This document shows, piece by piece, positions 33,284 to 43,326 of a DNA stretch of 64,000 nt; position 1 is the first letter of the stretch; the number at the start of each line of letters is the position of its first letter. This DNA is from Mesorhizobium sp. Its GTDB lineage: Bacteria; Pseudomonadota; Alphaproteobacteria; Rhizobiales; Rhizobiaceae. The notes below the pieces were generated by a model. It made no database searches and was not told the DNA's origin. It was given only the letters and a program-made list of their open reading frames with translations. A program made the translations under genes and the position numbers. The stretch covers positions 27,833 through 91,832 of the forward strand of contig SAQE01000019.1 of assembly GCA_004020545.1 (NCBI GenBank), in the 5' to 3' direction.

Positions 33284-33976
33284 TCAGTTCTTGTAGGCGG
33301 AACAGAAGGCCGGCGGATTGTCGTTGCCGATCATGGCGCAGCCTCGCTTGATCTCGTCGATCATCATGCTGCACGCATTCTGCCCGTTGCAGGGCGGATG
33401 TGTCGCCGGCGACACCTGAACGCATTGCGAGACATATTGGTCTGATTTCGCCTTGCCGGCGGATTGCACGCATGGCCTCGTGTCGTTCTGGCTTGCCTGG
33501 GCAGGTGTCGCGGGCGCGGCGCCAGCCTTCGCTGGCGCGGCGCTAGGGGCAGCAGTCACAAGCTTGGTGCCGCCGGCGGTTTGCGGCACGCAGGAGAGGT
33601 CGCCTTCCGGGCATTGCAACTGGTGCTGCAGCTGCGTCAGCCGCGCCTGGGTCAATTCCGCCTTGCAGGTTTCGACCAGGCTCGAATACACCGAGCCGTC
33701 GGCATAGGGCTGGGTGCGGAAGGCGCATTCCTTGTCGCGGAACGGGATCCAGGCGCGCTGCGCGTCACGAAGGCGCTGCTGGTCGGCGGGAGCGAGGCGT
33801 CCCGACAGCCCCTTGTAGACGGCGTTGAGCGCGGTGTCGGCCGAGGCAGCGTCCTTGGCGGTGCAGGTGGTAAGCTCGGCCTGCGTCTTCGCCGCCGCGC
33901 AATCCGCCGCTGCCGCATGGGCCGCGGGCATGATGAGAAGCAGGGCAACGCCGGCGGCGTGGAGCAATCGCTTCAT
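33284..33976 (-). CDS. LprI/DUF1311 lysozyme-inhibitor-like exported protein
   Basis: 230 residues. A signal peptide (cleavage after AHAAAA near 24) precedes a DUF1311/LprI domain: DCAAAKTQAELTTCTAKDAA, LSGRLAPADQQRLRDAQRAW, and RDKECAFRTQ, with Cys pairs that form disulphides. LprI-like proteins inhibit lysozyme in mycobacteria; in alphaproteobacteria the function is not proven. A linker of Ala/Pro/Thr and a C-terminal Cys-rich segment (QVSPATHPPCNGQNACSMM) follow. A small ORF (34158-34280) lies further upstream on the same strand. Confidence 0.86.
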   Translation of the reverse strand: MKRLLHAAGVALLLIMPAAHAAAADCAAAKTQAELTTCTAKDAASADTALNAVYKGLSGRLAPADQQRLRDAQRAWIPFRDKECAFRTQPYADGSVYSSLVETCKAELTQARLTQLQHQLQCPEGDLSCVPQTAGGTKLVTAAPSAAPAKAGAAPATPAQASQNDTRPCVQSAGKAKSDQYVSQCVQVSPATHPPCNGQNACSMMIDEIKRGCAMIGNDNPPAFCSAYKN

Positions 33977-34115
33977 AGGAGCACCTCATGATGAGAGTTC
34001 TACAAAGCCCGCCGCTGCAACCAGCATAGGTTGAGAACATGGCAGCGATCAACGTCAAACCGGTGACGTGGCAAGCAAAGTGTGACCGGTGATTGGCGAA
34101 AGCGCACGACCTGCC

Positions 34116-34138
34116 ATCTCCCCCTCAAGGGGGGAGAT
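34116..34138. repeat. Solo RIME half-site
   Basis: The palindrome ATCTCCCCCTC...GGGGGGAGAT is a single arm of the RIME-like family, without a partner arm nearby. Confidence 0.6.
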
Positions 34139-34157
34139 CGCCGGGTCGGCGCCTCAC

Positions 34158-34280
34158 TTACTGGAACTGCAAAGTCGGCGATCCATCCGTATCGCCCTCA
34201 AACAACACCACCTGCGTCGCCAGCGCGGCTGTCGTGGCGACCTGGAAGAAGATGAAGGCGAGGGCGAAATAGCGGATCAC
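34158..34280 (-). CDS. Possible 40-residue membrane peptide
   Basis: A GTG start at 34280 would give about 40 residues with one hydrophobic helix (IRYFALAFIFFQVATTAALA) and a short polar tail. The ribosome-binding site is weak. The frame stays open upstream to 34448 without coding character. Reported as low confidence. Confidence 0.3.
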   Translation of the reverse strand: MIRYFALAFIFFQVATTAALATQVVLFEGDTDGSPTLQFQ

Positions 34281-34416
34281 GGGGCTCAAAACGCTCCGGC
34301 CGGCAACTGGTTCCAGTCCCGTCGTGCTTTGCTGAATGGTTCGCGGTCGCGCGCAGCTAGCCTCATGAAGGGCCTGGCTCTTGCGAAGCGCCGATGTCCC
34401 GTGCAAAAGCCCGCCC

Positions 34417-36294
34417 ATGCTTATCATCAACGACCTCTCGCTGCGCATGGCGGGGCGCCTGCTTCTCGATCATGCCTCGCTGACCTTGCCCGCCGGCACC
34501 AAGGCCGGTCTCGTCGGCCGCAACGGCACCGGCAAGACGACGCTGTTCAAGGCGATCACCGGCGATTTTCCCTCCGAGACCGGCTCGATCAGCCTGCCCA
34601 AGAACACGCGCATCGGCCAGGTGGCGCAGGAGGCGCCGGGCACCGAGGAGCCGCTGATCGAGATCGTGCTCAAGGCCGATGTCGAGCGCTCGGCGCTGCT
34701 CGAAGAGGAAAAGACCGCCACCGATCCGCACCGCATCGCCGAGATCCACACGCGGCTGGCCGACATCGACGCGCATTCGGCCGAATCCCGCGCCGCCACC
34801 ATCCTGGCCGGCCTCGGCTTCGACGATGCCGCGCAGAAGCGCCCGGCCTCGTCCTTCTCGGGCGGCTGGCGCATGCGGGTGGCACTCGCCGCCGTGCTCT
34901 TCTCCGAGCCCGACCTTCTGCTGCTCGACGAGCCGACCAATTATCTCGACCTCGAAGGCACGCTGTGGCTGGAGAACTATGTCTCCAAATATCCGCACAC
35001 GGTGCTGCTCATCTCGCACGACCGCGACCTGCTCAACCGCGCCGTCAACTCGATCGTCCATCTCGACCAGAAGAAGCTGACTTTCTGGCGCGGCGGCTAC
35101 GACCAGTTCGAGCGGCAGCTCACCGAGCAGCGCGAGCTGCAGGAAAAGAGCCGCGTCAAGCAGGAAGCGCAGCGCAAGCATATGGAATCCTTCGTCGAGC
35201 GCTTCCGCGCCAAGGCCTCGAAGGCCAGGCAGGCGCAGTCGCGACTGAAGGCGCTGGAGAAGCTGAAGCCGATCGCGGCGATCGTGAACGACACGGTGCG
35301 GCCGTTCTCGTTCCCCGAACCTGTCAAGACGGTGGCCTCGCCGATCGTGGCGCTCAACGGCGTCAATGTCGGCTACACCGAGAACAATCCGGTGCTGAAG
35401 AAGATGACGCTGCGCATCGACGCCGATGACCGCATCGCGCTGCTCGGCGCCAACGGCAACGGCAAGTCGACCTTCGCCAAGCTGCTCGCCGGCCGCCTGA
35501 AGGGAGAGACCGGCACGATGACTGTTGCGCCGGGGCTGAAGGTGGCGATCTTCGCCCAGCATCAGCTCGACGACCTGCGGCCGGAGGAAAGCGCCTATGA
35601 GCATGTGCGCCGGCTGATGCCCGACGCGCCGGAAGCCAAGGTGCGTGCCCGCGTCGCCCAGTTCGGGCTCTCGACCGAGAAGATGAACACTGCCGCCAAG
35701 GCCCTGTCCGGCGGCGAGAAGGCGCGGCTCTTGATGGGCCTCTCGGCCTTCGAGGGGCCGAACCTGTTCATCCTCGACGAGCCGACCAACCACCTCGACA
35801 TCGACAGCCGTGAATCGCTGATCCATGCGCTCAACGATTTCCCGGGTGCCGTGATCCTGATCTCGCACGATCGGCATCTGCTGGAGGCAACCGCCGACCG
35901 GCTGTGGCTGGTCAAGGACGGCGCCGTCAATCCCTATGACGGCGACCTGGAGGACTACAAGACCCTGGTCACCGGTGTTTCCTCCAACCGCCGCGAGCAG
36001 AAGGAGGCGGACAAGGCGTCGAAGGCCGACCGCCGCCGCGAGGCCGCCCAGCGCCGCGCCGCATTGGAGCCTTTAGCCAAGGAGATCCGCGCCACCGAAG
36101 CGCTGATGGACCGCATCCGCAAGCGCATCGACCTGATCGAGGACGAGCTCGCCAACCCGGCTGTCTACGAGAGGGACCCCTCGACCGCCACCCGCCTCGC
36201 CAAGGAACGTTCGCAATTGGCGCACACGCTGGCGCAGAACGAGGACAAGTGGCTGGCGATGTCGGCGGAGTATGAGGAAGGGATCGCGGAGTAG
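34417..36294 (+). CDS. ABC-F family ATPase (YheS/Uup type)
   Basis: 625 residues, soluble, two ABC domains. Domain 1: Walker A GRNGTGKTT, signature SSFSGGWRMR, Walker B LLLLDEPTNYLD. Domain 2: Walker A GANGNGKST, signature ALSGGEKAR, Walker B LFILDEPTNHLD. A charged linker (KSRVKQEAQRKHMESFVERF) lies between them, and a coiled-coil C-terminal extension (about 530-615) follows. ABC-F proteins act on the ribosome (translation factors or antibiotic protection), not in transport. ATG 34417 begins the first domain directly. It is followed by RIME-like copy F and a molybdoenzyme gene. Confidence 0.93.
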   Translation: MLIINDLSLRMAGRLLLDHASLTLPAGTKAGLVGRNGTGKTTLFKAITGDFPSETGSISLPKNTRIGQVAQEAPGTEEPLIEIVLKADVERSALLEEEKTATDPHRIAEIHTRLADIDAHSAESRAATILAGLGFDDAAQKRPASSFSGGWRMRVALAAVLFSEPDLLLLDEPTNYLDLEGTLWLENYVSKYPHTVLLISHDRDLLNRAVNSIVHLDQKKLTFWRGGYDQFERQLTEQRELQEKSRVKQEAQRKHMESFVERFRAKASKARQAQSRLKALEKLKPIAAIVNDTVRPFSFPEPVKTVASPIVALNGVNVGYTENNPVLKKMTLRIDADDRIALLGANGNGKSTFAKLLAGRLKGETGTMTVAPGLKVAIFAQHQLDDLRPEESAYEHVRRLMPDAPEAKVRARVAQFGLSTEKMNTAAKALSGGEKARLLMGLSAFEGPNLFILDEPTNHLDIDSRESLIHALNDFPGAVILISHDRHLLEATADRLWLVKDGAVNPYDGDLEDYKTLVTGVSSNRREQKEADKASKADRRREAAQRRAALEPLAKEIRATEALMDRIRKRIDLIEDELANPAVYERDPSTATRLAKERSQLAHTLAQNEDKWLAMSAEYEEGIAE

Positions 36295-36297
36295 GGG

Positions 36298-36486
36298 TCC
36301 CCCTTCTCCCCTTGTGGGAGAAGGTGGCCGCGAAGCGGCCGGATGAGGGGTGTTCCAGCTTGACGCAACCTTCGCAAGCGTTGGAGGCGCAACGGGATCG
36401 TCACCGCCTCATTCCTTCCAGCACCCCTCGTCCGTCTCGGCGCTTCGCGCCGATCCACCTTCTCCCACAAAGGGAGAAGGGAAGGA
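36298..36486. repeat. RIME-like element (copy F)
   Basis: Same design as copy D: CCCCTTCTCCCCTTGTGGGA at the left, then GAAGGTGGCCGCG, GGATGAGGGGTGTTCC, the inner inverted CACCCCTCGTCC, and CCACCTTCTCCCACAAAGGG at the right. It occupies the gap between the ABC-F and molybdoenzyme genes; a long open frame in this gap (from 36350) is repeat-derived and not a true N-terminus. Confidence 0.85.
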
Positions 36487-36532
36487 GCCTCTGGCCCTAC
36501 ACCTCTCCGACAAAACCCGCTACACACCCCGC

Positions 36533-38638
36533 ATGAACCAGCACGCCAAGCTCAAGATCGGCCATTCGGCCTGTCCGCACGATTGCCCGTCCACCTGCGC
36601 GCTCGAAGTCGAGCTGCTCGACCAAAACCGCATCGGTCGCGTCCATGGCGCCAAGACGAACAGCTACACGGCGGGCGTCGTCTGCGCCAAGGTCGCCCGC
36701 TATGCCGACCGCGTCCACCATCCCGACCGCCTGCTGAAGCCGCTGGTGCGCTCGGGCGCGAAGGGCGAGGGCGCCTGGAAGGAGGCGAGCTGGGAAGCCG
36801 CGCTCGATCTCGTCGCGGAGAAGTTCATCGCGGCCGAAGAGAAATACGGCTCGGAAACCGTCTGGCCCTATTTCTATGCCGGCACGATGGGGCTGGTGCA
36901 GCGCGACGGCATCGAGCGGCTGCGGCATGCGAAGAAATACTCCGGCTTCTTCGGCTCCATCTGCACCAACCTTGCCTGGACCGGCTGGATGATGGGCGCC
37001 GGCGCCCTGCGCGGTCCCGATCCGCGCGAGATGGCGAAGTCCGACTGCGTGGTGATCTGGGGCACTAACGCCGTGGTCACCCAGGTCAATGTCATGACCC
37101 ATGCGACCAGGGCGCGGAAAGAACGCGGCGCCAGGATCGTCGTCATCGACATCTACGAGAACGCCACGATGAAGCAGGCCGATCTCGGCTTGGTGCTGAA
37201 GCCCGGCACCGACGGCGCGCTCGCCTGCGCGGTCATGCATGTGCTGTTCCGCGATGGCATGGCCGACCGCGCCTATCTCGAAAGATACACCGACGATCCG
37301 CGCGGGCTGGAGGAACACCTCAAGACCCGCACGCCGGAATGGGCGGCCGCCATCACGGGCTTGAGCGTCGCCGAGATCGAGGCTTTCGCGCATCTCGTCG
37401 GCACGACGAAGAAGACCTATTTCCGCCTTGGCTACGGTTTTGCCCGCCAGCGCAACGGCTCGGTCAACATGCATGCCGCCTCCTGCATCGCCGCGGTCAG
37501 CGGCGCCTGGCAATATGAGGGCGGAGGCGCCTTCCACTCCAATTCCGGCATCTTCAAGCTGAACCAGGACGTGCTGGAAGGCACTGCCATGCGCGACCCG
37601 AAGGTCCGCTATCTCGACCATTCGCGCATCGGCCCGGTGCTGACCGGAGCGGCCGACGCGCTCTATGGCGGCCCGCCGGTGACCGCGATGCTGATCCAGA
37701 ACACCAATCCGGTGAATGTCGCGCCCGAGCAGCGATTGGTGAAGCAAGGCTTCCTGCGCGAGGACCTGTTCACCTGCGTGCACGAGCAGTTCATGACCGA
37801 TACGGCCAAACTCGCCGACGTCGTGCTGCCGGCGACGATGTTTTTGGAGCATGACGACATCTACAAGGGCGGCGGCAACCAGCACATCACGCTCGGCCCC
37901 AAGCTGATCGAGCCGCCGCAAGGGCCGCGCACCAACCACTACGTCAATGAGGAACTCGCCAAGCGGCTGGGCGTCGGCGACCGGCCGGGCTTCGGCCTGA
38001 CCGAGAAGGAGCATATCGACATCATTCTGGCCAAGCGCGGGATCGGCAGCTTCGACAGCCTGAAGGAACAGAAATGGGTCGACCTGCAGCCCGAATTCGA
38101 CGACGCGCATTTCATCAACGGCTTCGGCCATGCCGACAAGAAATTCCACTTCCGGGCCAACTGGACCGGACAATCGGCGCCCAACCGGCCGCCGAAGAGC
38201 ATGGGCCTGTTCGGGCCGGTCGAGCGGCTTCCGGAATTCCCCGACCACGTCGATCTGATCGAGGTGGCGGATGAGGAGCATCCGTTCCGGCTGACGACCT
38301 CGCCGGCGCGCAATTTTTTGAACTCGACCTTCGCCGAGACGCCGGTGTCGAGGGCCAAGGAAGGCAGGCCTGAGTTGCTTCTCCATCCCGAGGATGCGGC
38401 GGCGCTCGGCATCGAGGATGGCGGCCGTGTCGAGGTCGGCAACCGGCGCGGCGACCTCGTGCTGCACGCCAAACTCTTCGACGGCGTGAAGCGCGGCGTG
38501 GTGGTGGCCGAAGGCATCTGGCCCAACAGCGCGCATGAGCGTGGCGAAGGCATCAATGTGCTCACCGGCGCCGACGCGCCGGCACCCTACGGGGGTGCCG
38601 CCTTCCATGACAACAAGGTCTGGCTCAGGGCGCTCTGA
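36533..38638 (+). CDS. Molybdopterin-dependent oxidoreductase (DMSO-reductase family)
   Basis: 701 residues. The N-terminal [4Fe-4S] ligands are Cys14, Cys18, Cys22 and Cys51 (ACPHDCPSTC ... GVVC). Central blocks (VVIWGTNAVVTQVNVMTHA; GYGFARQRNGSVNMHA) and a C-terminal dinucleotide-binding domain (RLTTSPARNFLNSTFAETP; GIEDGGRVEVGNRRGD) follow. No Tat signal, so it is cytoplasmic. No partner electron-transfer subunit is adjacent. The exact substrate (formate-, nitrate- or thiosulphate-like) is not determinable; it is of the group often annotated as uncharacterised molybdopterin oxidoreductase. ATG 36533 is the first start after the repeat element. Confidence 0.9.
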   Translation: MNQHAKLKIGHSACPHDCPSTCALEVELLDQNRIGRVHGAKTNSYTAGVVCAKVARYADRVHHPDRLLKPLVRSGAKGEGAWKEASWEAALDLVAEKFIAAEEKYGSETVWPYFYAGTMGLVQRDGIERLRHAKKYSGFFGSICTNLAWTGWMMGAGALRGPDPREMAKSDCVVIWGTNAVVTQVNVMTHATRARKERGARIVVIDIYENATMKQADLGLVLKPGTDGALACAVMHVLFRDGMADRAYLERYTDDPRGLEEHLKTRTPEWAAAITGLSVAEIEAFAHLVGTTKKTYFRLGYGFARQRNGSVNMHAASCIAAVSGAWQYEGGGAFHSNSGIFKLNQDVLEGTAMRDPKVRYLDHSRIGPVLTGAADALYGGPPVTAMLIQNTNPVNVAPEQRLVKQGFLREDLFTCVHEQFMTDTAKLADVVLPATMFLEHDDIYKGGGNQHITLGPKLIEPPQGPRTNHYVNEELAKRLGVGDRPGFGLTEKEHIDIILAKRGIGSFDSLKEQKWVDLQPEFDDAHFINGFGHADKKFHFRANWTGQSAPNRPPKSMGLFGPVERLPEFPDHVDLIEVADEEHPFRLTTSPARNFLNSTFAETPVSRAKEGRPELLLHPEDAAALGIEDGGRVEVGNRRGDLVLHAKLFDGVKRGVVVAEGIWPNSAHERGEGINVLTGADAPAPYGGAAFHDNKVWLRAL

Positions 38639-38652
38639 TTACCTGGCTCTGA

Positions 38653-41421
38653 TTATTTGGCGGCCTGGGCGTCCAGGGTCTTGATCTCTTCCGCGGCGGC
38701 CTTGCGGGCCGTGGCATCGATGCCGGTCGCACCCTTGCCCTTGGCGAAGGCGATGAGGGCCGCGCGTGCTTGCTCGTCGCATCCGTCTTCGCCCACGCCG
38801 TCGATGCCGGCCTTGCGGGCAGCCGCGAGCACGGAGTCGCAGGCGTCCGGAGCGAAGGTGAATTGGCCCATGATGGCGCCGAGCGTCAGCGCGTCCTGCA
38901 AACGCGGATCGTCGCGGATTGCCTGCAAGGTGGCGCTGCCGACTGCCTTGGATTTCCGGTCCTGCGCGATCTGTGTCAGGTCGAAGATGAACTCGAACTC
39001 CGGCTTGTCGACGCCGTCGGGCTTCGAGACCAGGATGTCCAGCGCATAGCGGGTGATCTCCTCGGGCGTGACGACCGACCGGATGGCCCTTGCCTGGTGG
39101 TAGTTGCGCATCAGCACCCAGCGTGAGGGGAGGTCGCCATAGCGGGCGAGCATGCCGAGCCGCTTGATGGCGGCAAGCTTCTGCTTGTCGGTCTTGGCGG
39201 CCTGCGCCTGGGCGAACACCTTGTCGCGGACGCGGTCAAGGATTTCGCCCGCGAGCAGGCTTGCTGCCGGCGCGGCCTGCTCTGTCCCGGCCACGGCTTG
39301 CGGGCTGGAAGCGTCGACTAGTGGGCCTTTCGCATCGACCCACGCGGCCAACGCCTTGCGCGCGTCCGGGCCGAAATAGCCCTTCGGCTCGCCCGCATAA
39401 AAACCCTCGCTCTTCAGCGTCGTCTCGATCGCAACGCGGATCTCGTCGGGCAGAGCCTTGCCGACGCTGACCAGGTTTTCCTCGTCGAGGCCGGCCGGCG
39501 CTTCACGGAACGCGTCCATCACCGCAGCGGCGACCGCGGCCGTTCCGGCGCTGGAGGCCGGCCCGGAAAACAGGCCGCTCAGTTCGATACCGGCATCGCC
39601 GCCGAAGACGCCGGCGCCCATCCTGCCGAAGCCGTCATTGTAGAGGGCAATCCGGTTGGTGATGCCTTCGCGCAGCGTCATCAGGTGATCGAAACTGTCG
39701 AAGGTGAAGGCATCGGCGAGCTTGCCCTTTGCCTTGAGCGAACCGAGCCGGGCCGCCTCGCGCCACGCATGCAGCCGTTCGCGTGGGTTCTTGTCGATGC
39801 CGAGACCGTTGTCGTAGGCGTCGCCGAGCAGCACCATGGCCTCGACGCTGCCGAGATTGGCGGCGTTGATCAGCATCGCGGTCGCCCTGACGTCGTCCTG
39901 CGGATAGACCAAGCCCCGCCGCAGCAGCTTGGCATGAAGCAGATAGGCCTGCGGTTCCTTCTTGCCTTCGCCCTCATCGATCAGCGCTTTCAGATCATCG
40001 TCGCTCAGGCCGCCGTCGCGGCGCGACGGCCGATAGCTGGTGGAATCGAGATTGGCGTATTGCGTCGAGGCGTAGAGCCAGAGCGCGTCGCGGTCGCCCC
40101 CATCTGCCAGTGGCTTCAGCATGGCGCGCGCCTGGTCCTCGCTCTTGAACTGCTGATTGTCCGAAAGCTCGAGCCGCGCCAGCGCCAGCGCCGCGCCGGG
40201 CTCGCCGGCATCGGCGCCGTCGCGCAGGCGCTCGGTAAGCAGATCGGGATAGTCGACCCGCACGCCGTCATAGTCGAGAAGCGAGCCCGCAAGCCTGATG
40301 CAGGCATCGAGGTCCCATGAGAGGTTGAACAGCTGGACCGCCGCCCGCGGCTGGCGGCCGACGAACTTGCCGTCCAGCAGCAGGCCGGCGAGCATCGGCC
40401 CGGCCTCGGCAACATGGGCGGCGCGCAGCATGGCGATGGCGCGCTTGCCGTCCACCGGGCCGCCTTCGCCCTTGGCCAGCATGTCGGCCAGCATCGGGAT
40501 CGCGTAATCGTCGTGACCGGGGCGCGCCTCCAGCAACTGCCTGGCCTTTGCTGCATCCTGCGGCGTCCCCCGGCCCAGCCGCAGCGCCGTGATGTAGGCG
40601 AGCGCGGATCGTCCGGAGTCGTTGGTCCCGGCCTGGGAATCTGCCTCGACAGCATGAAAGGCCTTTTGCTGCTCGTCGCCGGTGAAGCCGTCCTTCTCCA
40701 GCGTCGTCTGCGCGATCAGCAGCGGCATGTCCTTACGGACCTGGCTGTCCCATTCGCCGGGCGACTGGCCCTGGACCGGTGCGTCGATGATGTGCTGCGC
40801 GGTCTCGACCAGCTTGCGCGCGTCGCGGCGCAGCAGCGGCCCGTCGTTATACTGACGGAGCAGCGTCATCAGGGCTGTCAGATGACCGGCGGCGCCAGCT
40901 TTCTGCAGGGCATCGAGCGCCATTTCGCGCGTGACCGACGGCGCATCGGCATCCGCGCTGTCGCGCCGATGCACCGAGTAGAAATCGTAGAGCAGGAAAT
41001 TCGCTTCAGGGCTGCCGCCGTCGGCCAGCAGCTTGACCTGCGGGATCAGCCAGGTCAGCCCCGGCTGGTCGAGTGCCACTTCGACCCTCAGCCATTGCAG
41101 CGTCAGCCGCTTTTCCTGCGGTGCGCCGAGCATCGCCGCCTGGCATTTGTCGGCCAGGCCTTTGAGCTTGCTGAGGTTCATATCCTGCGGGAAGAGCTCG
41201 CCATACTGGACCGGCGGGGCCTTGGCTTCAGGGTCGAGCGGCACGGAGGCGCCCCGGTCGCAGATGCTGATCGCCTCGGCGAGGACAGCCTTCTTCGCCG
41301 CATCGTCGGGTTTGTCGGAAGACACTTGCGCCGCGAAGGCCCCGCCGGCAAGCGGCGCCAGAGCGAAGCAGGACAGAACAGCGAGGCAGGAAAGAAGCAG
41401 GACATGCACCGGCCGCAACAT
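38653..41421 (-). CDS. Large exported Sel1-repeat protein with peptidoglycan-binding-like domain
   Basis: 922 residues. A signal peptide (hydrophobic about 8-30) leads to a long alpha-helical Sel1/TPR-like repeat array, e.g. GSVEAMVLLGDAYDNGLGID near the middle, plus many degenerate repeats from about 180. A later segment (IETTLKSEGFYAGEPKGYFG) resembles a peptidoglycan-binding PG_binding_1 domain. Two Cys near the N-terminus and three near the C-terminus are present. Sel1 proteins act as scaffolds or regulators (e.g. ExoR in rhizobia), but this protein's partner is unknown. It is convergent with the molybdoenzyme gene, 14 bases apart. Confidence 0.85.
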   Translation of the reverse strand: MLRPVHVLLLSCLAVLSCFALAPLAGGAFAAQVSSDKPDDAAKKAVLAEAISICDRGASVPLDPEAKAPPVQYGELFPQDMNLSKLKGLADKCQAAMLGAPQEKRLTLQWLRVEVALDQPGLTWLIPQVKLLADGGSPEANFLLYDFYSVHRRDSADADAPSVTREMALDALQKAGAAGHLTALMTLLRQYNDGPLLRRDARKLVETAQHIIDAPVQGQSPGEWDSQVRKDMPLLIAQTTLEKDGFTGDEQQKAFHAVEADSQAGTNDSGRSALAYITALRLGRGTPQDAAKARQLLEARPGHDDYAIPMLADMLAKGEGGPVDGKRAIAMLRAAHVAEAGPMLAGLLLDGKFVGRQPRAAVQLFNLSWDLDACIRLAGSLLDYDGVRVDYPDLLTERLRDGADAGEPGAALALARLELSDNQQFKSEDQARAMLKPLADGGDRDALWLYASTQYANLDSTSYRPSRRDGGLSDDDLKALIDEGEGKKEPQAYLLHAKLLRRGLVYPQDDVRATAMLINAANLGSVEAMVLLGDAYDNGLGIDKNPRERLHAWREAARLGSLKAKGKLADAFTFDSFDHLMTLREGITNRIALYNDGFGRMGAGVFGGDAGIELSGLFSGPASSAGTAAVAAAVMDAFREAPAGLDEENLVSVGKALPDEIRVAIETTLKSEGFYAGEPKGYFGPDARKALAAWVDAKGPLVDASSPQAVAGTEQAAPAASLLAGEILDRVRDKVFAQAQAAKTDKQKLAAIKRLGMLARYGDLPSRWVLMRNYHQARAIRSVVTPEEITRYALDILVSKPDGVDKPEFEFIFDLTQIAQDRKSKAVGSATLQAIRDDPRLQDALTLGAIMGQFTFAPDACDSVLAAARKAGIDGVGEDGCDEQARAALIAFAKGKGATGIDATARKAAAEEIKTLDAQAAK

Positions 41422-41638
41422 TGGCGCCCCCCTCGGGCACGGTCCGGCGGCGCGTCGCGGCCGGACACAGCGCTAAATTAGCACACCGCGCGAGCCATGA
41501 TGAGTGTGGCGTTTCACATTCGCCGCAGTCCGCCTCCGCTTGCGGCGTGCGTTGCGATCTGGCCCAAGCGCCTCCGGTCGCCCTCGTCAGCTCCGGCGTT
41601 TATAGAGGCATCCTGTCTCCGCAACGAGGGAGGATACG

Positions 41639-42448
41639 GTGGCCAAAGTCTCGCTCCTGGGCATTCCGCATGACGAGAACTCGTCCTATCTGCGCGGGCC
41701 GGCCGAGGCGCCGCCGCTGATCCGGCGCGAGCTCGCCAGCGACGCCTATACCTCATGGTCGGAGACCGGCTTCGACCTGACCGACCGCTTCGTCGATTAC
41801 GGCGACATCGATTTCACCCAGGCCGGCGACCCGTGGGAGCGGATCGAGAGCGAGGTCGGCCGCGCGCTCGATGCCGGCCATCCGCTGATCTCGCTCGGCG
41901 GCGACCACGCGATCATCTGGCCGGTGCTGCGCGCGGTGCGCCGGCGCCATCGGAGCCTGACGATCGTCCATATCGACGCGCACCCGGACATCTATCATTC
42001 CTACGACGACAATCCGCGCTCGCACACTTCGCCGTTCGCGCGCATCATGGAGGAGCGGCTGGCCGACCGGCTGATCCAGATCGGCCTGCGCACCGTCAAC
42101 GACCACCACCGCGACCAGTTCAGGCGCTTCGGCGTCGAGGTTGTCGAGATGCGGCATTTCAAGGAGGGGCTGCAACTCGACCTCAAGATGCCCGTCTATA
42201 TCTCGATGGACATCGACGCGCTCGATCCGGCCTTTGCCCCCGGCATCTCCCACCGTGAGCCGGGGGGCTTCACCACCCGCCAGGTGATCGGCCTGATCCA
42301 GGGAATAGACCAGCCAATCGTTGCTGCCGACATTGTCGAATACAATCCGCGCCAGGACCTCTCCAACGTCACCGCACTCGTCGCCGCCAAGCTGGTCAAG
42401 GAGATCGCCGGCATGATGCTGAAGACGAACGGCGCGACCGCTGGCTGA
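41639..42448 (+). CDS. speB: Agmatinase/arginase (ureohydrolase) family protein
   Basis: 269 residues. The binuclear-Mn ligand motifs are all present: GGDHA, DAHPD and [14 protein letters not shown]. Agmatinase makes putrescine and urea from agmatine; arginase, formimidoylglutamase and guanidinobutyrase share the fold, so specificity is uncertain. GTG 41639 follows GAGGGAGG. It probably forms a unit with dapB 62 bases downstream, on the same strand. The symbol is tentative. Confidence 0.85.
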   Translation: MAKVSLLGIPHDENSSYLRGPAEAPPLIRRELASDAYTSWSETGFDLTDRFVDYGDIDFTQAGDPWERIESEVGRALDAGHPLISLGGDHAIIWPVLRAVRRRHRSLTIVHIDAHPDIYHSYDDNPRSHTSPFARIMEERLADRLIQIGLRTVNDHHRDQFRRFGVEVVEMRHFKEGLQLDLKMPVYISMDIDALDPAFAPGISHREPGGFTTRQVIGLIQGIDQPIVAADIVEYNPRQDLSNVTALVAAKLVKEIAGMMLKTNGATAG

Positions 42449-42510
42449 ATCAATTTGCCAAGGCCACGTGCTTAAGCTTTGTTCCGACTCGCCTCTCGAC
42501 AGGGAAAGCC

Positions 42511-43284
42511 ATGCCGCAGCCGCTCAGGATAGCTATCGCCGGCGCGCTCGGCCGCATGGGCCGGCAGATGGCGGAGGCCGTCGCGACCGATCCGCGGCTG
42601 GACCTCGTCGCCCGCTTCCATCGGCCGGGCAGCGCGGGCGAGGGGTTGGTGGAGCGGGATGAAGCGCTGGCGCTTGCCGATGTGGTCATCGACTTCACCA
42701 CGCCGGCGGCTTCCGCAGAACTGGCAAGGGCCTGCGCGGCGCGCGGCGGGCCGGCGCTGGTCATCGGTTCGACGGGTTTCGATGCCGCTGAACTGGAAAC
42801 CATCGCCGACGCCGCGAGGAAAATCGCCATCATGCGCTCCGGCAGCTATTCGCTGGGGCTCAACCTGCTGACCGGCCTGGTCGAGCAGGCAGCAAGAGCG
42901 CTCGGCGCCGAAGACTGCGACCTCGAGATTTTCGAAGCGCATCACCGCTTCAAGGTCGACGCGCCGTCGGGCACGGCGCTGATGCTGGGGGAGGCGGCCG
43001 CGCGCGGGCGTGGAGTCAGGCTGGATGAGGTGGCAATGCGTGCCCGCGATGGCGTCACCGGCCCGCGCCCTTCCGGCGAGATCGGTTTCGCCGTGCTGCG
43101 TGGCGGCAGCATCGTCGGCGAGCATTCCGTCAGCTTCCTCGCCGAGGGCGAGAGGCTCACGCTTTCGCATGCCGCAGGCGATCGCTCCATGTTCGCGCGC
43201 GGCGCTATTGCGGCGGCGCTCTGGGTAGCCGGACAGCCGCCAGGCGAATACGACATGCGCGACGTGCTCGGTCTTGCCGCGTGA
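42511..43284 (+). CDS. dapB: 4-hydroxy-tetrahydrodipicolinate reductase
   Basis: 257 residues. NAD(P)-binding [10 protein letters not shown] near the N-terminus, [12 protein letters not shown] and [10 protein letters not shown], and the catalytic [13 protein letters not shown] (DapB signature). It makes tetrahydrodipicolinate for lysine and diaminopimelate (cell wall). Its neighbours are not lysine genes, which is normal in rhizobia. Confidence 0.95.
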   Translation: MPQPLRIAIAGALGRMGRQMAEAVATDPRLDLVARFHRPGSAGEGLVERDEALALADVVIDFTTPAASAELARACAARGGPALVIGSTGFDAAELETIADAARKIAIMRSGSYSLGLNLLTGLVEQAARALGAEDCDLEIFEAHHRFKVDAPSGTALMLGEAAARGRGVRLDEVAMRARDGVTGPRPSGEIGFAVLRGGSIVGEHSVSFLAEGERLTLSHAAGDRSMFARGAIAAALWVAGQPPGEYDMRDVLGLAA

Positions 43285-43326
43285 TCGGCAATTTCGCCGG
43301 ATTCCATTTCAACCATCTCTAAAATG

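Noticed and set aside
36350-36532. N-terminal extension of the molybdoenzyme
   Set aside because: The extension is entirely RIME-like repeat; the conserved iron-sulphur motif starts directly after ATG 36533.
38653-41421. Long open frames on the plus strand opposite the Sel1-repeat gene (e.g. 40414-41481)
   Set aside because: They are antisense shadows caused by high GC at third positions; the minus-strand product has a signal peptide and clear Sel1 repeats.
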